From positions 1 through 64,000 of the forward strand of contig CAXSFU010000009.1 of assembly GCA_964236695.1 (NCBI GenBank): a stretch of DNA of 64,000 nt, given 5' to 3'. Below the pieces are notes generated by a model. It had not been told where the DNA came from. It worked only from the letters and a program-made list of their open reading frames with translations, and made no database searches. Within the stretch, counting starts at the first letter, position 1. Every line of letters starts with the position of its first letter. The DNA is from CAXSEF01 sp964236695 (GTDB lineage: Bacteria; Pseudomonadota; Alphaproteobacteria; Acetobacterales; Acetobacteraceae). The position numbers and the translations under genes were made by a program. This document shows positions 26,801 through 36,054 of this stretch, piece by piece.

Positions 26801-29518
26801 TCAGCCCCCGCCCTCGGCCCGGCCCGGCAGGGACGCCGCTGCCAGCAACGCGCTCCTGGTCCGCTCGAACTCCGCCCTCACCCGTTGCGACATCTGCGGC
26901 GCCTGCTCGGCCACTTCCGCCAGCCTGGCCCGTTGCCACGGGTCGCACAGCTCGCCGATCGCACGCGCGCCGATGTTGCTCGACGCGCTGCGCAGCGCGT
27001 GGGCGTGGAAGCGGAACGCCACGATGTCGCCGCCCGCCGCCGCCGCCTCGATCTGCCCGATGCTGTCCTGCGCCTCCAGCAGGAAGTCCCCGACCAGCTC
27101 GGCCACGAACGCCGGGCCGCCGAGGTCCTGCAGCGTGCGCAGCTTGGCCTCGTCGAGCACGTCGCCCGGCGCCCCGCGGTACTTCGGATGCCGCGAGATC
27201 GGCACCACGGCGTCGGCGGCCGCCGCCGTGCCGCCGGCCCGCACCGCCGCCGGCGCGCCCGCCAGCCGCTCCACCAGCGCCACCAGCTCGTCGGGCGCGA
27301 TCGGCTTGATGACGCAGGCGTCCATGCCGGCGGCCAGGCAGCGCGACGCCATCTCCGGCGTGGCGTCCGCGGTCAGCGCCACGATCGGCAGGTGCGTCGA
27401 ACCGAGCGCCATGAACCGGAACAGCTTCGTCACCTCGATGCCGTCCATCCCCGGCATGTTCACGTCCATCAGCACGAGGTCGAACGCGGCCCCGCCTTCC
27501 AGCGCGTCCAGCGTCGCCTCGCCGTCCGACACCACGTGCGCGCGGTGGCCGGCGCGCTCCAGGATCCGGGCGAACACCTTCTGGTTCACCGTGTTGTCGT
27601 CGGCCACCAGCACGTCCAGCGGCCGATGCCGCGGCCCGCCGGACCCGCCCATCCCCGAACCGCCCGTCCCCAGGCCGCCCATTCCCGACCCGTCATCCCC
27701 GTGGCCTGCCGCCCCCGGCAGGCCCGATCCCGGCCCGATCCGGTGCACCTGCCCGGCCTCCGCGTCCCGCAGTCCGCCGGCCTGGACCGTGGCGACGTGC
27801 AGCGCCGCGGCCACGTCCGCCAGCGAGGCGTCGCGTGCCAGCACCGAGACGAACTGCCGGCGACGATCGGACTCCGGCGTGCGCGCCTCGCCGACGAGGA
27901 CGGCCACCCAGGTGCCCGCAGCCGTGGCCGGCGCCGGCCCGAGCCGCTCCGGCGCGCAGCCCAGCCCGTCCTCGACCACCACCAGCACCGGCGGTGGGCC
28001 GGAGCCGGGCCGCTGGGCGGCCAGCAGAGACAGCGCCGCGTCCGGGTCGGAGCACAGCTGCAGCGCCACGCCGCACGCGCGGAGCTGTCCGGCCAGCACT
28101 GGCTGCGCTTCTGCCGCGAGCAGAACCACCTCGACGCCGCCGGCTGCCCCGGCCGCGCGCCCGTCGGCCGTGCCCTGGCCGGTCCCATCCCCGGCTCCGT
28201 CGTCCCCGCTCCCGTCCGCTCCGGCCCCGTCCGCCCCGGCCACGGCCACCGGCACGTCCAGCAGAAAGGTGCTGCCGACCCCCGGCTCGCTGCGCAGCTC
28301 CAGGCTGCCCTGCAGCAGCTCCGCCCGCCGGCGCGCGATCGAGAGCCCGAGCCCGGTGCCGCCGTAGTCGTTGAGGATGCTGGCGTCCGCCTGGGTGAAG
28401 GTCTCGAACACCCGCGCCTGCGCCTCGGGCGCGATGCCGATGCCGGTGTCGCACACCTCCACCACCAGCCGCAGCCCCGCCTCGCCCCATGCCGCGTCGG
28501 CCGCGATCAGCACGCCGCCGCTCGCGGTGAACTTCACCGCGTTGCTCAGCAGGTTGACCACGACGTCGGACAGGTGGCGCCGGCTCGCCAGCAGGCGGCG
28601 CGGGGTGCGCGGGGTGATGTTGATGTCGACGCGGATGCCCTTCGCCCGCGCCTGCATCGACACGAGGCCGCGCAGCTCGCGCAGCAGCTCCGCCAGGTCG
28701 AACTCCACCGGCTGCACCGGCATCCGCCCGGCCTCGATGCGCGAGAAGTCGAGCAGCCCGTCGATCTGCCCCAGCAGCGAGCGGGCGGCGTCCTCGACGG
28801 TCTGCGTCATCTCGCGCTGCTCCGGCCGCAGCGCGGTGTCGCGCAGCAGCCCGCCCATGCCGATGATCGCGGTCAGCGGCGTGCGCAGCTCGTGGCTGAC
28901 GCTGGCCATGAACAGCGTCTTCGCCCGGCTCGCCTCCTCGGCCACCCGCCTGGCCTCCTCCGCCGCCAGCCTCGCCTGCGACAGCCGCCGGATCAGCACG
29001 CCCGCATACAGCGGCAACCCGACCAGCCCGGCCATCAGCCCCGCGGCGAGATGCGCCTGCCCCAGCCAGAACGGCGTGGTCAGGCAGGTCGCGAGGAAGC
29101 CGAGGCAGGCGGCCACCGTGGCGGCACGGAGCCAGCCCAGGCCGAAGCGGAAGCCGTTGCCGAACACCATCCAGAGATAAAGGCAGAAGAACAGCGACAC
29201 CGCCTCGCCGCCCATGTGCAGCTCGCACGACAGGACGGAGGAGTCCGCCACGATCGCCACCATCCGCCGCGCGCGGAAGCGCGCCGGGGCCGCGAGGATG
29301 TGCGCCAGGATCGCGAGCGCGGCCGCGACATAGGCCGCGAGCAGCTCCAGCGGCGCCTCCACCCGGCCAGGGTGGAGCGCCACGAGGAACGCCAGGCCGA
29401 GGCAGCCGAACGCCAGTCGGTTGCGCGCCATCTCCAGCTCGCCCGACCCGGCGCCGGCCCGCTGCCAGAGCCCGCCGCTGCGCGCGGCCACGGCAAGCAT
29501 CGCCCGTCGCAGGCTCAT
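26801..29518 (-). CDS. RpfC-like membrane hybrid histidine kinase with REC and Hpt
   Basis: A 905-residue protein organised like RpfC, the DSF sensor. The N-terminal region (about 30-185) has several membrane spans whose last part (YLWMVFGNGFRFGLGWLRAA, TTPFWLGQA, GLVGLPLYAGVLIR) closely parallels Xanthomonas RpfC. HisKA follows with His near 209 (SVSHELRTPLTA), then HATPase_c (LLSNAVKFTASG, DTGIGIAP, GGTGLGLSIA). A degenerate receiver-like region covers about 440-620. A true receiver has Asp near 684 (LMDVNMPGMDG), and a C-terminal Hpt carries its His near 839 (HAHALRSASSNIG). The ATG overlaps the stop of the upstream GGDEF-EAL gene. It probably senses a fatty-acid signal made by the nearby RpfF homologue. 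Confidence 0.88.
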   Translation of the reverse strand: MSLRRAMLAVAARSGGLWQRAGAGSGELEMARNRLAFGCLGLAFLVALHPGRVEAPLELLAAYVAAALAILAHILAAPARFRARRMVAIVADSSVLSCELHMGGEAVSLFFCLYLWMVFGNGFRFGLGWLRAATVAACLGFLATCLTTPFWLGQAHLAAGLMAGLVGLPLYAGVLIRRLSQARLAAEEARRVAEEASRAKTLFMASVSHELRTPLTAIIGMGGLLRDTALRPEQREMTQTVEDAARSLLGQIDGLLDFSRIEAGRMPVQPVEFDLAELLRELRGLVSMQARAKGIRVDINITPRTPRRLLASRRHLSDVVVNLLSNAVKFTASGGVLIAADAAWGEAGLRLVVEVCDTGIGIAPEAQARVFETFTQADASILNDYGGTGLGLSIARRRAELLQGSLELRSEPGVGSTFLLDVPVAVAGADGAGADGSGDDGAGDGTGQGTADGRAAGAAGGVEVVLLAAEAQPVLAGQLRACGVALQLCSDPDAALSLLAAQRPGSGPPPVLVVVEDGLGCAPERLGPAPATAAGTWVAVLVGEARTPESDRRRQFVSVLARDASLADVAAALHVATVQAGGLRDAEAGQVHRIGPGSGLPGAAGHGDDGSGMGGLGTGGSGMGGSGGPRHRPLDVLVADDNTVNQKVFARILERAGHRAHVVSDGEATLDALEGGAAFDLVLMDVNMPGMDGIEVTKLFRFMALGSTHLPIVALTADATPEMASRCLAAGMDACVIKPIAPDELVALVERLAGAPAAVRAGGTAAAADAVVPISRHPKYRGAPGDVLDEAKLRTLQDLGGPAFVAELVGDFLLEAQDSIGQIEAAAAGGDIVAFRFHAHALRSASSNIGARAIGELCDPWQRARLAEVAEQAPQMSQRVRAEFERTRSALLAAASLPGRAEGGG

Positions 29519-31853
29519 GGCGCAGGCGCGTCCGGAAGGGCCGCGGGCGCAGGCGCGTCCGNNNNNNNNNNNNNNNNNNNNNNNNNNNNNNNNNNNNNNN
29601 NNNNNNNNNNNNNNNNNNNNNNNNNNNNNNNNNNNNNNNNNNNNNNNNNNNNNNNNNNNNNGGCGCAGGCGCGTCCGGAAGGGCCGCGGGCGCAGGCGCG
29701 TCCGATGACGCCGCAGGCGGCGGCGCGGCCTGGCGGCGCAGCAGCGCCTCGAACTCCGCCGCCGGCAGCGGGCGGGCGAAGTGGAAGCCCTGGCCCTCCT
29801 CGCAGCCCTCCTGGCGCAGCCACGCCATCTGCGCCTCGTTCTCGACGCCTTCCGCGATCACCTTGAGGCCCAGCAGGTGCCCCAGCTCCAGGATCGTCTG
29901 CACGATCGCGGTGTCGCTCACGTCGGTGCCCAGCCCGCGCACGAAGGACTGGTCGATCTTGAGCCGGTTGAGCGGGAACCGCTTGACGTAGCTCAGCGAC
30001 GAGTAGCCGGTGCCGAAGTCGTCCACCGACAGCATCACGCCCACCGAGCGCAGCCGCTGCAGCGCCACCACCGCGTCGTCGGCGTTCTCCATCAGGATGT
30101 TCTCCGTCAGCTCCAGCTCCAGCAGCCCCGGCGCCAGCCCGGTCTCTGCCAGGGTGCGCACCACCAGGTCGAAGACGTCCTGGCGGCGGAACTGCACCGG
30201 CGACAGGTTGACGCCGAGGCGGATCGGCCCGAGCCCGCCCTGCTGCCACGCCGCCGCCTGCCGGCACGACTCGCGCAGCACCCACTCGCTGATCACCAGG
30301 ATCAGCCCGGTCTCCTCGGCCAGCGCGATGAAGCTGCCCGGCGGCACCAGCCCGTGCCCGCGACGCGCCCAGCGCAGCAGCGCCTCCGCGCCCACGATCC
30401 GCCCGGTGGCAAGCTCCACCTGCGGCTGGTAGTGCAGCAGCAGCTCGCCGCGCGCCACGCTGTTGCGCAGGTCGGCCTCCGTCTGCATCGCGTCGCGCGC
30501 CCCGGGGCTCATCTCCTGGGCGAAGAAGCACCAGGTGTCGCGCCCCGCCGCCTTGGCGCGGTACATCGCGAGGTCGGCGTTGCGCAGCAGGTCGTCCTCG
30601 TCGGTGCCGTCGCGCGGGTGGATGGTCACGCCGATGGAGGCGCCGATCGTCACCTCCTGGCCCTCGCACACCAGCGGCGCGCCCATCGCAGCGATCACCC
30701 GTCCGGCCAGGACCTCTGCGTCCTGCGGGCCGCCCACGCAGGACTGCAGGATCGCGAACTCGTCGCCGCCGAGCCGCGCCACCGTGTCGCCGGGCTCCAC
30801 CAGGCCGGTGAGGCGCTCGCCCGCGGCGACGAGTACCTGGTCGCCGAAATGGTGGCCGAGCGCGTCGTTGATCGCCTTGAAGCGGTCGAGGTCGATGAAG
30901 TGCAGCGCGAACGAGCGGTCGCCCCGACGCCCCCGCGCCAGCGCCTGGCGCAGCCGCTGTCGCAGCAGCGCCCGGTTCGGCAGGTCGGTCAGCGTGTCGT
31001 GGTGCGCGAGATGGCTGAGCCGCTCCTCTGCCGCCTTGCGCTCGGTGATGTCGAGCGAGGTGGTCAGCACGCCGACCACCTCCGGGCCCGCCCGGCGCAG
31101 CGGGGTGCGCGCGGTCAGGAACGTCCGGCTCTGCCCCGCCGCGTCGACCAGGGTCTCCTCGCGCGAGGCCAGGGCGGCGCCGCTCTCGAACACCAGCGCG
31201 TTGAGCGCCAGGCTGGTCTGGGCGTGGCCGCCGCCGAACAGCGCGCCGAGGTCGCGCCGCTCTGCGTCGTCGCGCGCCACGCCGAGGAAGCGCGCCAGCC
31301 CCTCGTTGATGAACAGGCACGAGCCGTCGCGCGCGGTGGCGCTGATCAGCGCCGGCACCGTGTCGATGATCTCGGCCAGCGCCTCGCGGCTGTCGCGGGC
31401 CAGCGCGTCATGCGCCTGGCGCGAGCGCCGCAGCTCGTCCTGCAGCGTCTCGGCGCGCGCCTGGATGATGCGCTGCTGGCTCCTCAGCTTGAGCAGGTTG
31501 CGGGCGCGGGCGACGAACTCGTAGTGGTCCACCGGCGTGAGCAGGAAGTCGGTGGCCCCGGCCTCCAGCGCCTCCATGCGGAACGCGTGGTCGCTGTAGG
31601 CGGTCACCACGATCACCGGGATGTCGCCGTCCGACGCCCTCTCGCGCAGCCGCCGGGTGAAGGTCGCGCCGTCCATCTGCGGCATCTTGAAGTCGGTGAT
31701 GACCAGGTCCGCGGAGTTCTCCGCGAGCCAGTCCAGCGCCGCGGTCGAGCGGTCGAAGCACAGGATCCTGATGTCGGCCTGCAGCGAGGCGGCAAGCCTC
31801 GAGTAGATCTTCCGGTTGGTCAAGCTGTCGTCGATGATCAGGATCGTCATCAT
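29515..31853 (-). CDS. REC-PAS-GGDEF-EAL protein with C-terminal nonapeptide repeats (gap inside)
   Basis: The first 715 or so residues are a receiver (1-118, Asp54 in VITDFKMPQMDG), a PAS domain (about 155-275), GGDEF (motif at 362-366, RLGGDEFAI) and EAL (E490-L492; DDFGTGYSSL at 611). Metal and catalytic residues of EAL look intact. The c-di-GMP inhibitory site before GGDEF reads EPGD instead of RxxD. The receiver has Thr106 (FLLTPVD) where Lys is usual. The C terminus consists of DAPAPAALP repeats and is interrupted by 100 N (29562-29661), so length and frame across the gap are unknown. Its TGA overlaps the RpfC-like ATG. It is likely the phosphorylation-controlled c-di-GMP output of that kinase. 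Confidence 0.88.
29519..29704 (-). repeat. 27-nt tandem repeat encoding DAPAPAALP, spanning the gap
   Basis: The 42 nt just left of the N run (29520-29561) and those just right of it (29662-29704) are almost the same sequence. Both contain units of the form GGCGCAGGCGCGTCCGGAAG followed by GGCCGCG, 27 nt in all. On the minus strand each unit encodes DAPAPAALP. The assembler evidently could not resolve the copy number. Confidence 0.85.
29562..29661. other. Assembly gap (100 N)
   Basis: Exactly 100 unknown bases, the usual placeholder length for a gap of unknown size. It lies inside the tandem repeat at the 3' end of the GGDEF-EAL gene. Confidence 0.99.
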
Positions 31854-32050
31854 GGCGGCCAGGCCCTCTCGGCGGATGCGTGCGCATGTGCCTGCCGCGC
31901 AACCATAGCTCTCCCGGGTTAACCGGACGTCCACCATCGCCGCGCACAGGAATGACTAGCAGGTTTTGCCACCCGCCACCCAGGGGTCGACGGCCGGGCC
32001 ATGCCCCGGCCCGCCGCACGGACAGGCGGCGCCGCCCGCGCACCCGGCCG

Positions 32051-32081
32051 CACCACGCCGCGCGGTCTGCGCGGCGTGGTG
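32051..32081 (-). terminator. Perfect hairpin between rpfF-like and GGDEF-EAL genes
   Basis: A 13-bp perfect inverted repeat (CACCACGCCGCGC/GCGCGGCGTGGTG) encloses a 5-nt loop, about 94 nt downstream of the rpfF-like stop. There is no T-run after it on either strand, so it may be a Rho-dependent or attenuating structure rather than a classic terminator. The rest of the 320-nt space 31854-32174 holds no credible gene. Confidence 0.5.
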
Positions 32082-32174
32082 GAACCCACCCTCCCGGCAC
32101 GGCAGGGCGCCGCGGCACCGGCCGGCGCGCCGCAGAAGCAGAGCCGCCCGGCCCCGCCCCGCAGCCGCGCCGGA

Positions 32175-33155
32175 TCAGGACCTGGACGCCTCGCGCCGCG
32201 GCTCCGGCGCGGCCGCCCCGGTCAGCCGGCGGTCCTGCGCATGCGCCAGGCGCAGCATCTTGCGCAGGTCCGCCGCCGTCAGCCCCATCGCCGTCTCCGC
32301 CCAGATGTCCACGACCTCGAGGAGCTCGGCCAGCGTCACCGGGTTGACGCACTTGCGGGCGCGGTGCAGCGCATGGTGCGCGTTGTATTTGCGGCCGTGC
32401 CGGGCGACATACTCGCGCACCGTCTCCTCGCCGTGGCCGTCCTCGGCCAGCACGTCGACCACGCCGGCCGCGTGCAGCTCCTCGCCGGTGTAGATCCGCC
32501 CGGACAGGATCATCGCCTCGGCCGCCGCCCGCCCGACCCTGCGGCTCAGGAAGCTGTACGCCCCCATGCCGGGGAACAGGTTGAATAGGATCTCCGGCAG
32601 CCCGAGCCGGGCGCTGCGCTCTGCCACCAGCACGTCGCAGGCCAGAGCGTGCTCGAACCCGCCGCCCAGCGCGTCGCCCTGCACCAGCGCCACAGTGACC
32701 AGGGGCAGCCCGAACCCGGTGGAGTTCAGGAACACCCCCTTGGCCGCAAGACGCCCGTAGTGCTGCAGCGAGGCGAGGTCGCGCGCCTCGATGCGGTCGG
32801 CGAAATGCGCCAGGTCGCCGCCGAGGTTGAAGATCCCCGGCACGTCGGAGGCCATGACGAACCACTGCACCGGCCGCCCCTCGGCCGCCGTCCGCGCGTT
32901 GAACCAGCGGCTCAGGTCGTCCTGCATGCGATACAGGTCGGCGATCAGCCCATGGGTGTAGCTCGGCCGGCCCTCCGGCCGCATGCGGCACCAGGCGATC
33001 CTGGCGCCCTCGTCGATATGCATCCTCAGGTTGCGGTAGCCGCCCCCCAGGCCGTCCCCGGGACCGACCTCGCGCGGGAACTCCAGAACCTCGTGGCGGC
33101 TCTCCTTGTCCGTCAGCATCCGGGGCTGAGCCGACAGCCGATCAACAAACGTCAT
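32175..33155 (-). CDS. rpfF: DSF synthase homologue (RpfF-like crotonase)
   Basis: The 326-residue protein is a crotonase-fold enzyme closely matching RpfF, which makes cis-unsaturated fatty-acid signals (DSF) from acyl-ACP. Matching blocks are VMASDVPGIFNLGGDLAHF (about 100), TVALVQGDALGGGFEHALAC (about 154) and GLPEILFNLFPGMGAYSF (about 185). VVDIWAETAMGL lies near the C terminus. The two catalytic glutamates of RpfF correspond to E168 and E188, with the same 20-residue spacing. About 35 extra N-terminal residues precede the part comparable to Xanthomonas RpfF. The ATG has AGGGAG about 10 nt upstream; the open frame beyond it is AT-rich leader. It lies upstream of the c-di-GMP protein and RpfC-like genes on the same strand. 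Confidence 0.9.
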   Translation of the reverse strand: MTFVDRLSAQPRMLTDKESRHEVLEFPREVGPGDGLGGGYRNLRMHIDEGARIAWCRMRPEGRPSYTHGLIADLYRMQDDLSRWFNARTAAEGRPVQWFVMASDVPGIFNLGGDLAHFADRIEARDLASLQHYGRLAAKGVFLNSTGFGLPLVTVALVQGDALGGGFEHALACDVLVAERSARLGLPEILFNLFPGMGAYSFLSRRVGRAAAEAMILSGRIYTGEELHAAGVVDVLAEDGHGEETVREYVARHGRKYNAHHALHRARKCVNPVTLAELLEVVDIWAETAMGLTAADLRKMLRLAHAQDRRLTGAAAPEPRREASRS

Positions 33156-33288
33156 CTTGCCTGCTCCCTGGCGACCATTCCGCCGAAGGATTTCGACGTG
33201 CGCCGCCTGAAGACATAGCAGGATACCGCAACAGCGGTTCACCAATCCCGGAAACTTCTTCTCGCTCGACCATATCCTGCAGACACCG

Positions 33289-33317
33289 GATACAACACAA
33301 ACCAGGCAATTTTTCAA
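33289..33317 (-). promoter_or_regulatory. Candidate promoter of the rpfF-like gene
   Basis: Minus-strand TTGAAA (33312-33317) is followed after 17 nt by TGTATC (33289-33294), inside a conspicuously AT-rich block (33170-33410). It would give a leader of about 125 nt. The -10 is a weak match. The 520-nt space 33156-33677 otherwise holds no gene I can support; it probably also carries the control region of the plus-strand aminotransferase. Confidence 0.35.
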
Positions 33318-33677
33318 CAATACTGTTAACTATGCCAAAGATCGGCGGCTATTTGGTATTTTATGGACAGGAATTCTTATTTTTTGCACACGCGGTATTT
33401 CATTGGCGGCATCCCGGCTGCGCCGCCGACGGAGGTCTCCGCCATCGGGCCGCGGAAGCGCCAGGCCCGTGACAGCCCGGCACCGGGCAGGACGCCGGGC
33501 CTGCGGCCATCCCCCAAGGCGCCGTGCGCGTCGCAGGGCATGCACGCGACGCGCGCACCCGCCAAGGCGGCAGCCCGCGTCTCACGCAGCCGTGTCTTCC
33601 CGGGCCGCGTGAGAACCGGGATCAACCACACGGCGCCGGCACCGGCCGGACCAGAAAGACCCGCCGACAGGACGCCC

Positions 33678-34910
33678 ATGCACCTCAACCCGCTCGTGGT
33701 GGCGACCAGCGCCCCGCCGATCCCCGCCGTGCAGGGCTGGATGCGCGAGTACGACGGCCGGGCCGGGCCGCTGATCGACCTGTGCCAGGCCGTCCCGGGC
33801 TACCCGCCGCCGCCTGCGCTGCTCGACCGCCTCGGCCGCGAGGCAGCCACTCCCGGCAACGCCCGCTACGGCGCCATCCTCGGCGAGCCCGCCCTGCGCG
33901 ACGCCTACGCCGGCCTGCTCGCCACTCTCTACGACGCGCCCGTGCGCGCCGGCAACGTCGCCATCACCGCCGGCTGCAACCAGGCGTTCTTCGCCGCGGT
34001 CTCCGCTGTCGCCGGTCCCGGCGACGCCGTTGTGCTGCCGCAGCCCTGGTACTTCAACCACGAGATGACCCTGCGCCAGCTCGGCATCGAGTCACGCCCG
34101 CTGCCCTGCGACGAGGCGCGCGGCTTCGTGCCCGACCCGGCCGCCCTGGAGCGCCTGCTCGCGGAGCCGGGCCGCCGCCCGGTGCGCGCGGTGGTGCTCG
34201 TCACGCCCAGCAACCCCACCGGCGCGATCTGCCCCGCCGACACCACCGCGGAGATCGCCGCCCTGTGCCGGGCGCACGGCGCCTGGCTGATCCTCGACGA
34301 GACCTACCGCGACTTCCTTCCCGACGGGCAGGCGCGCCTGCACGACCTGCTGCGCGCGCCGGAATGGCCCGCCCACGTGATCCAGCTGTACAGCTTCTCC
34401 AAGGCCTACGCCGTCCCGGGCCAGCGCGTCGGCGCGCTGTGCGGCCCGGACGCGCTGCTGGCGGAGATCCCCAAGGTGCTGGACTGCCTCCACGTCTGCG
34501 CCCAGCGCCCGGCGCAGCTCGCCCTCGCCTGGGCGCTCGACGCCACCTCGGGCTGGCGGCAGGACAACCGCGCCGAGATGAACCGGCGCGGCGACGCCCT
34601 GCGCGCCGGCCTCGCCGGCCAGCCGCGCTGGCCGATCGCGGCGCAGGGCGCCTACTTCGCCTACCTGCGCCACCCGTTCCCCGACGCCACCGCCTGGCAG
34701 GTGGTGCGCCACCTGGCGCTGCGGCACGGCATCGGCTGCCTGCCCGGGCCGGCGTTCGGCGGCACAGAGGGGTTCCTGCGCATCGCCTACGCCAACGTCG
34801 GGCTGGACGGCGTGCACGCCCTGGCGCGGCGGCTCGGCGCGGCGGCGGACGGCGGCCTGCAAGAGGGCGTGGCCGGACCCGCAAGGGGCCTTGGCACGGC
34901 ATCGGCCTAG
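33678..34910 (+). CDS. PLP-dependent aminotransferase, class I/II
   Basis: The 410-residue protein is a fold-type I aminotransferase. Landmarks are LIDLCQAVPGYPPP near the N terminus, NARYGAILGEPALRDAYA (about 60), ITAGCNQAFF (about 97), VVLVTPSNPTGA with the conserved Asn, LILDETYRDF with Asp and Tyr contacting PLP, and the PLP lysine in YSFSKAYAVPGQRVG. A late Arg lies in EGFLRIAYANVG. AGGA precedes the ATG at 33678. The amino-acid substrate cannot be read from sequence. It is divergent from the rpfF-like gene with about 520 nt between them. The C-terminal 15 residues come close to the flanking repeat. Confidence 0.88.
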   Translation: MHLNPLVVATSAPPIPAVQGWMREYDGRAGPLIDLCQAVPGYPPPPALLDRLGREAATPGNARYGAILGEPALRDAYAGLLATLYDAPVRAGNVAITAGCNQAFFAAVSAVAGPGDAVVLPQPWYFNHEMTLRQLGIESRPLPCDEARGFVPDPAALERLLAEPGRRPVRAVVLVTPSNPTGAICPADTTAEIAALCRAHGAWLILDETYRDFLPDGQARLHDLLRAPEWPAHVIQLYSFSKAYAVPGQRVGALCGPDALLAEIPKVLDCLHVCAQRPAQLALAWALDATSGWRQDNRAEMNRRGDALRAGLAGQPRWPIAAQGAYFAYLRHPFPDATAWQVVRHLALRHGIGCLPGPAFGGTEGFLRIAYANVGLDGVHALARRLGAAADGGLQEGVAGPARGLGTASA

Positions 34911-35025
34911 GAAGGCCAGGGCTCTGCCCTGGACCCGCCAGGGACAGCGCCCCTGGACCGGCCTTCGTCAAGGGGCTGCGGCGCGGGATGCGGGGACGGG
35001 GTCCTGCCCCGAGGTCGTGGTTGCC
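34909..35025 (+). repeat. Family B repeat, copy B7 (degraded)
   Basis: Starts GGAAGGCCAGGGCTCTGCCC and keeps the first arm and the CGCCAGGG.CAGCGCCCCTGG part, then decays. It lies directly after the aminotransferase stop. Confidence 0.7.
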
Positions 35026-35137
35026 GAAGGCCTGCGGCACCGGGCGGAGCCTCGACCTCGCCCGACTCCTGCCGCCGCTTAGCGGTTCCTTCATCTGGCT
35101 CCCGTAGCGTTCCCGCGAACCAGCACGCGGGTCCAAT

Positions 35138-36025
35138 ATGGCCGCCAGGCGTCTCCTGCTCGCCTTCGCACTCCTGCTGCTCGCCCGCACGGCGGCGGCG
35201 CAGGCCCCTGCGCCCGGCTGGGCGCCGGAAAGCGGCAAGCTGCTCGAGACCGCGGGCGTGACCAGCCTCGAGGGCGCCGGCGGTGGCGGCCTGGTGCCCT
35301 GGGCGATGATCACCGGCTACGGCACCCGCGACGCGGTCGGCGCCAACGCCCACTACACCCGCGTCGAGCTGCCGAGCTTCTCCCTCGACGCCGCCGGCGC
35401 CGCGGCCGGCCTCTACGACCGCGTCGAGCTGTCCTACACCCGCCAATGGCTCGACACCGGGCGCACCGGCGCAAGGCTCGGCCTGGGCAGCGGCTTCACC
35501 TTCGACCAGGACATCTACGGCGCCAAGGTCCGGGTGTTCGGCAACACGGTGTACGACCAGGACAGCTGGCTGCCGCAGATCGCGCTCGGCGTGCAGCACA
35601 AGGTGAACAACCAGCGCGCCATCCTGGCCGCGATCGGCGCGAAATCCGCCCAGGGCACCGACGTCTACCTCGCCGCCACCAAGCTGCTCCTGGCGCAGAG
35701 CCTGCTCGTCGACGCCACGGTGCGCGCCACCCGCGCCAACCAGTTCGGCCTGCTCGGCTTCGGCGGCGACCGCCACGCCGGCTACAGCCCGCAGATCGAG
35801 CTGTCCGCCGCCTACCTGCTCAGCCGCCACGTGGCCCTGGGCGCGGAGTTCCGCTCCAAGCCGGACAACCTCCGCTTCGCCCGCGAGGACGACGCCTTCG
35901 ACATCTTCGCCGTGTGGTTCCTCAGCAAGAACCTGTCCGCGACCCTGGCCTACGCCGACCTCGGCCACGTCGCCGGGCAGCACGTGCAGAACAGCCTCTA
36001 CCTTTCCCTCCAGGCCGGCTTCTGA
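35138..36025 (+). CDS. DUF3034 family exported protein
   Basis: The 295-residue product has a signal peptide (RRLLLAFALLLLARTAAAQ). The mature part reads as alternating strands with many aromatic and Gly residues, such as ETAGVTSLEGAGGGGLVPWA near the start and VELSYTRQW, GLGSGFTFDQDIYGAKVRVFG and SATLAYADLG later. This fits the DUF3034 family and suggests an outer-membrane beta-barrel ending in Phe (SLQAGF). Function is unknown. It begins a plus-strand series: globin 29 nt downstream, then cupredoxin, then a membrane c-di-GMP protein. Confidence 0.85.
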   Translation: MAARRLLLAFALLLLARTAAAQAPAPGWAPESGKLLETAGVTSLEGAGGGGLVPWAMITGYGTRDAVGANAHYTRVELPSFSLDAAGAAAGLYDRVELSYTRQWLDTGRTGARLGLGSGFTFDQDIYGAKVRVFGNTVYDQDSWLPQIALGVQHKVNNQRAILAAIGAKSAQGTDVYLAATKLLLAQSLLVDATVRATRANQFGLLGFGGDRHAGYSPQIELSAAYLLSRHVALGAEFRSKPDNLRFAREDDAFDIFAVWFLSKNLSATLAYADLGHVAGQHVQNSLYLSLQAGF

Positions 36026-36054
36026 CGCCGTCGCCCGACACGAAGGATCAGCCC

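Noticed and set aside
26885..29866. Long plus-strand open frame opposite the RpfC-like kinase, crossing the N gap
   Set aside because: It reads through unknown bases and has shadow-type composition; the minus strand carries clear kinase motifs.
26885..33155. The locus read as a plain RpfR-type system
   Set aside because: The GGDEF-EAL protein begins with a receiver rather than an FI/PAS signal-binding start and is coupled to an RpfC-like kinase, so the direct-receptor model does not fit on its own.
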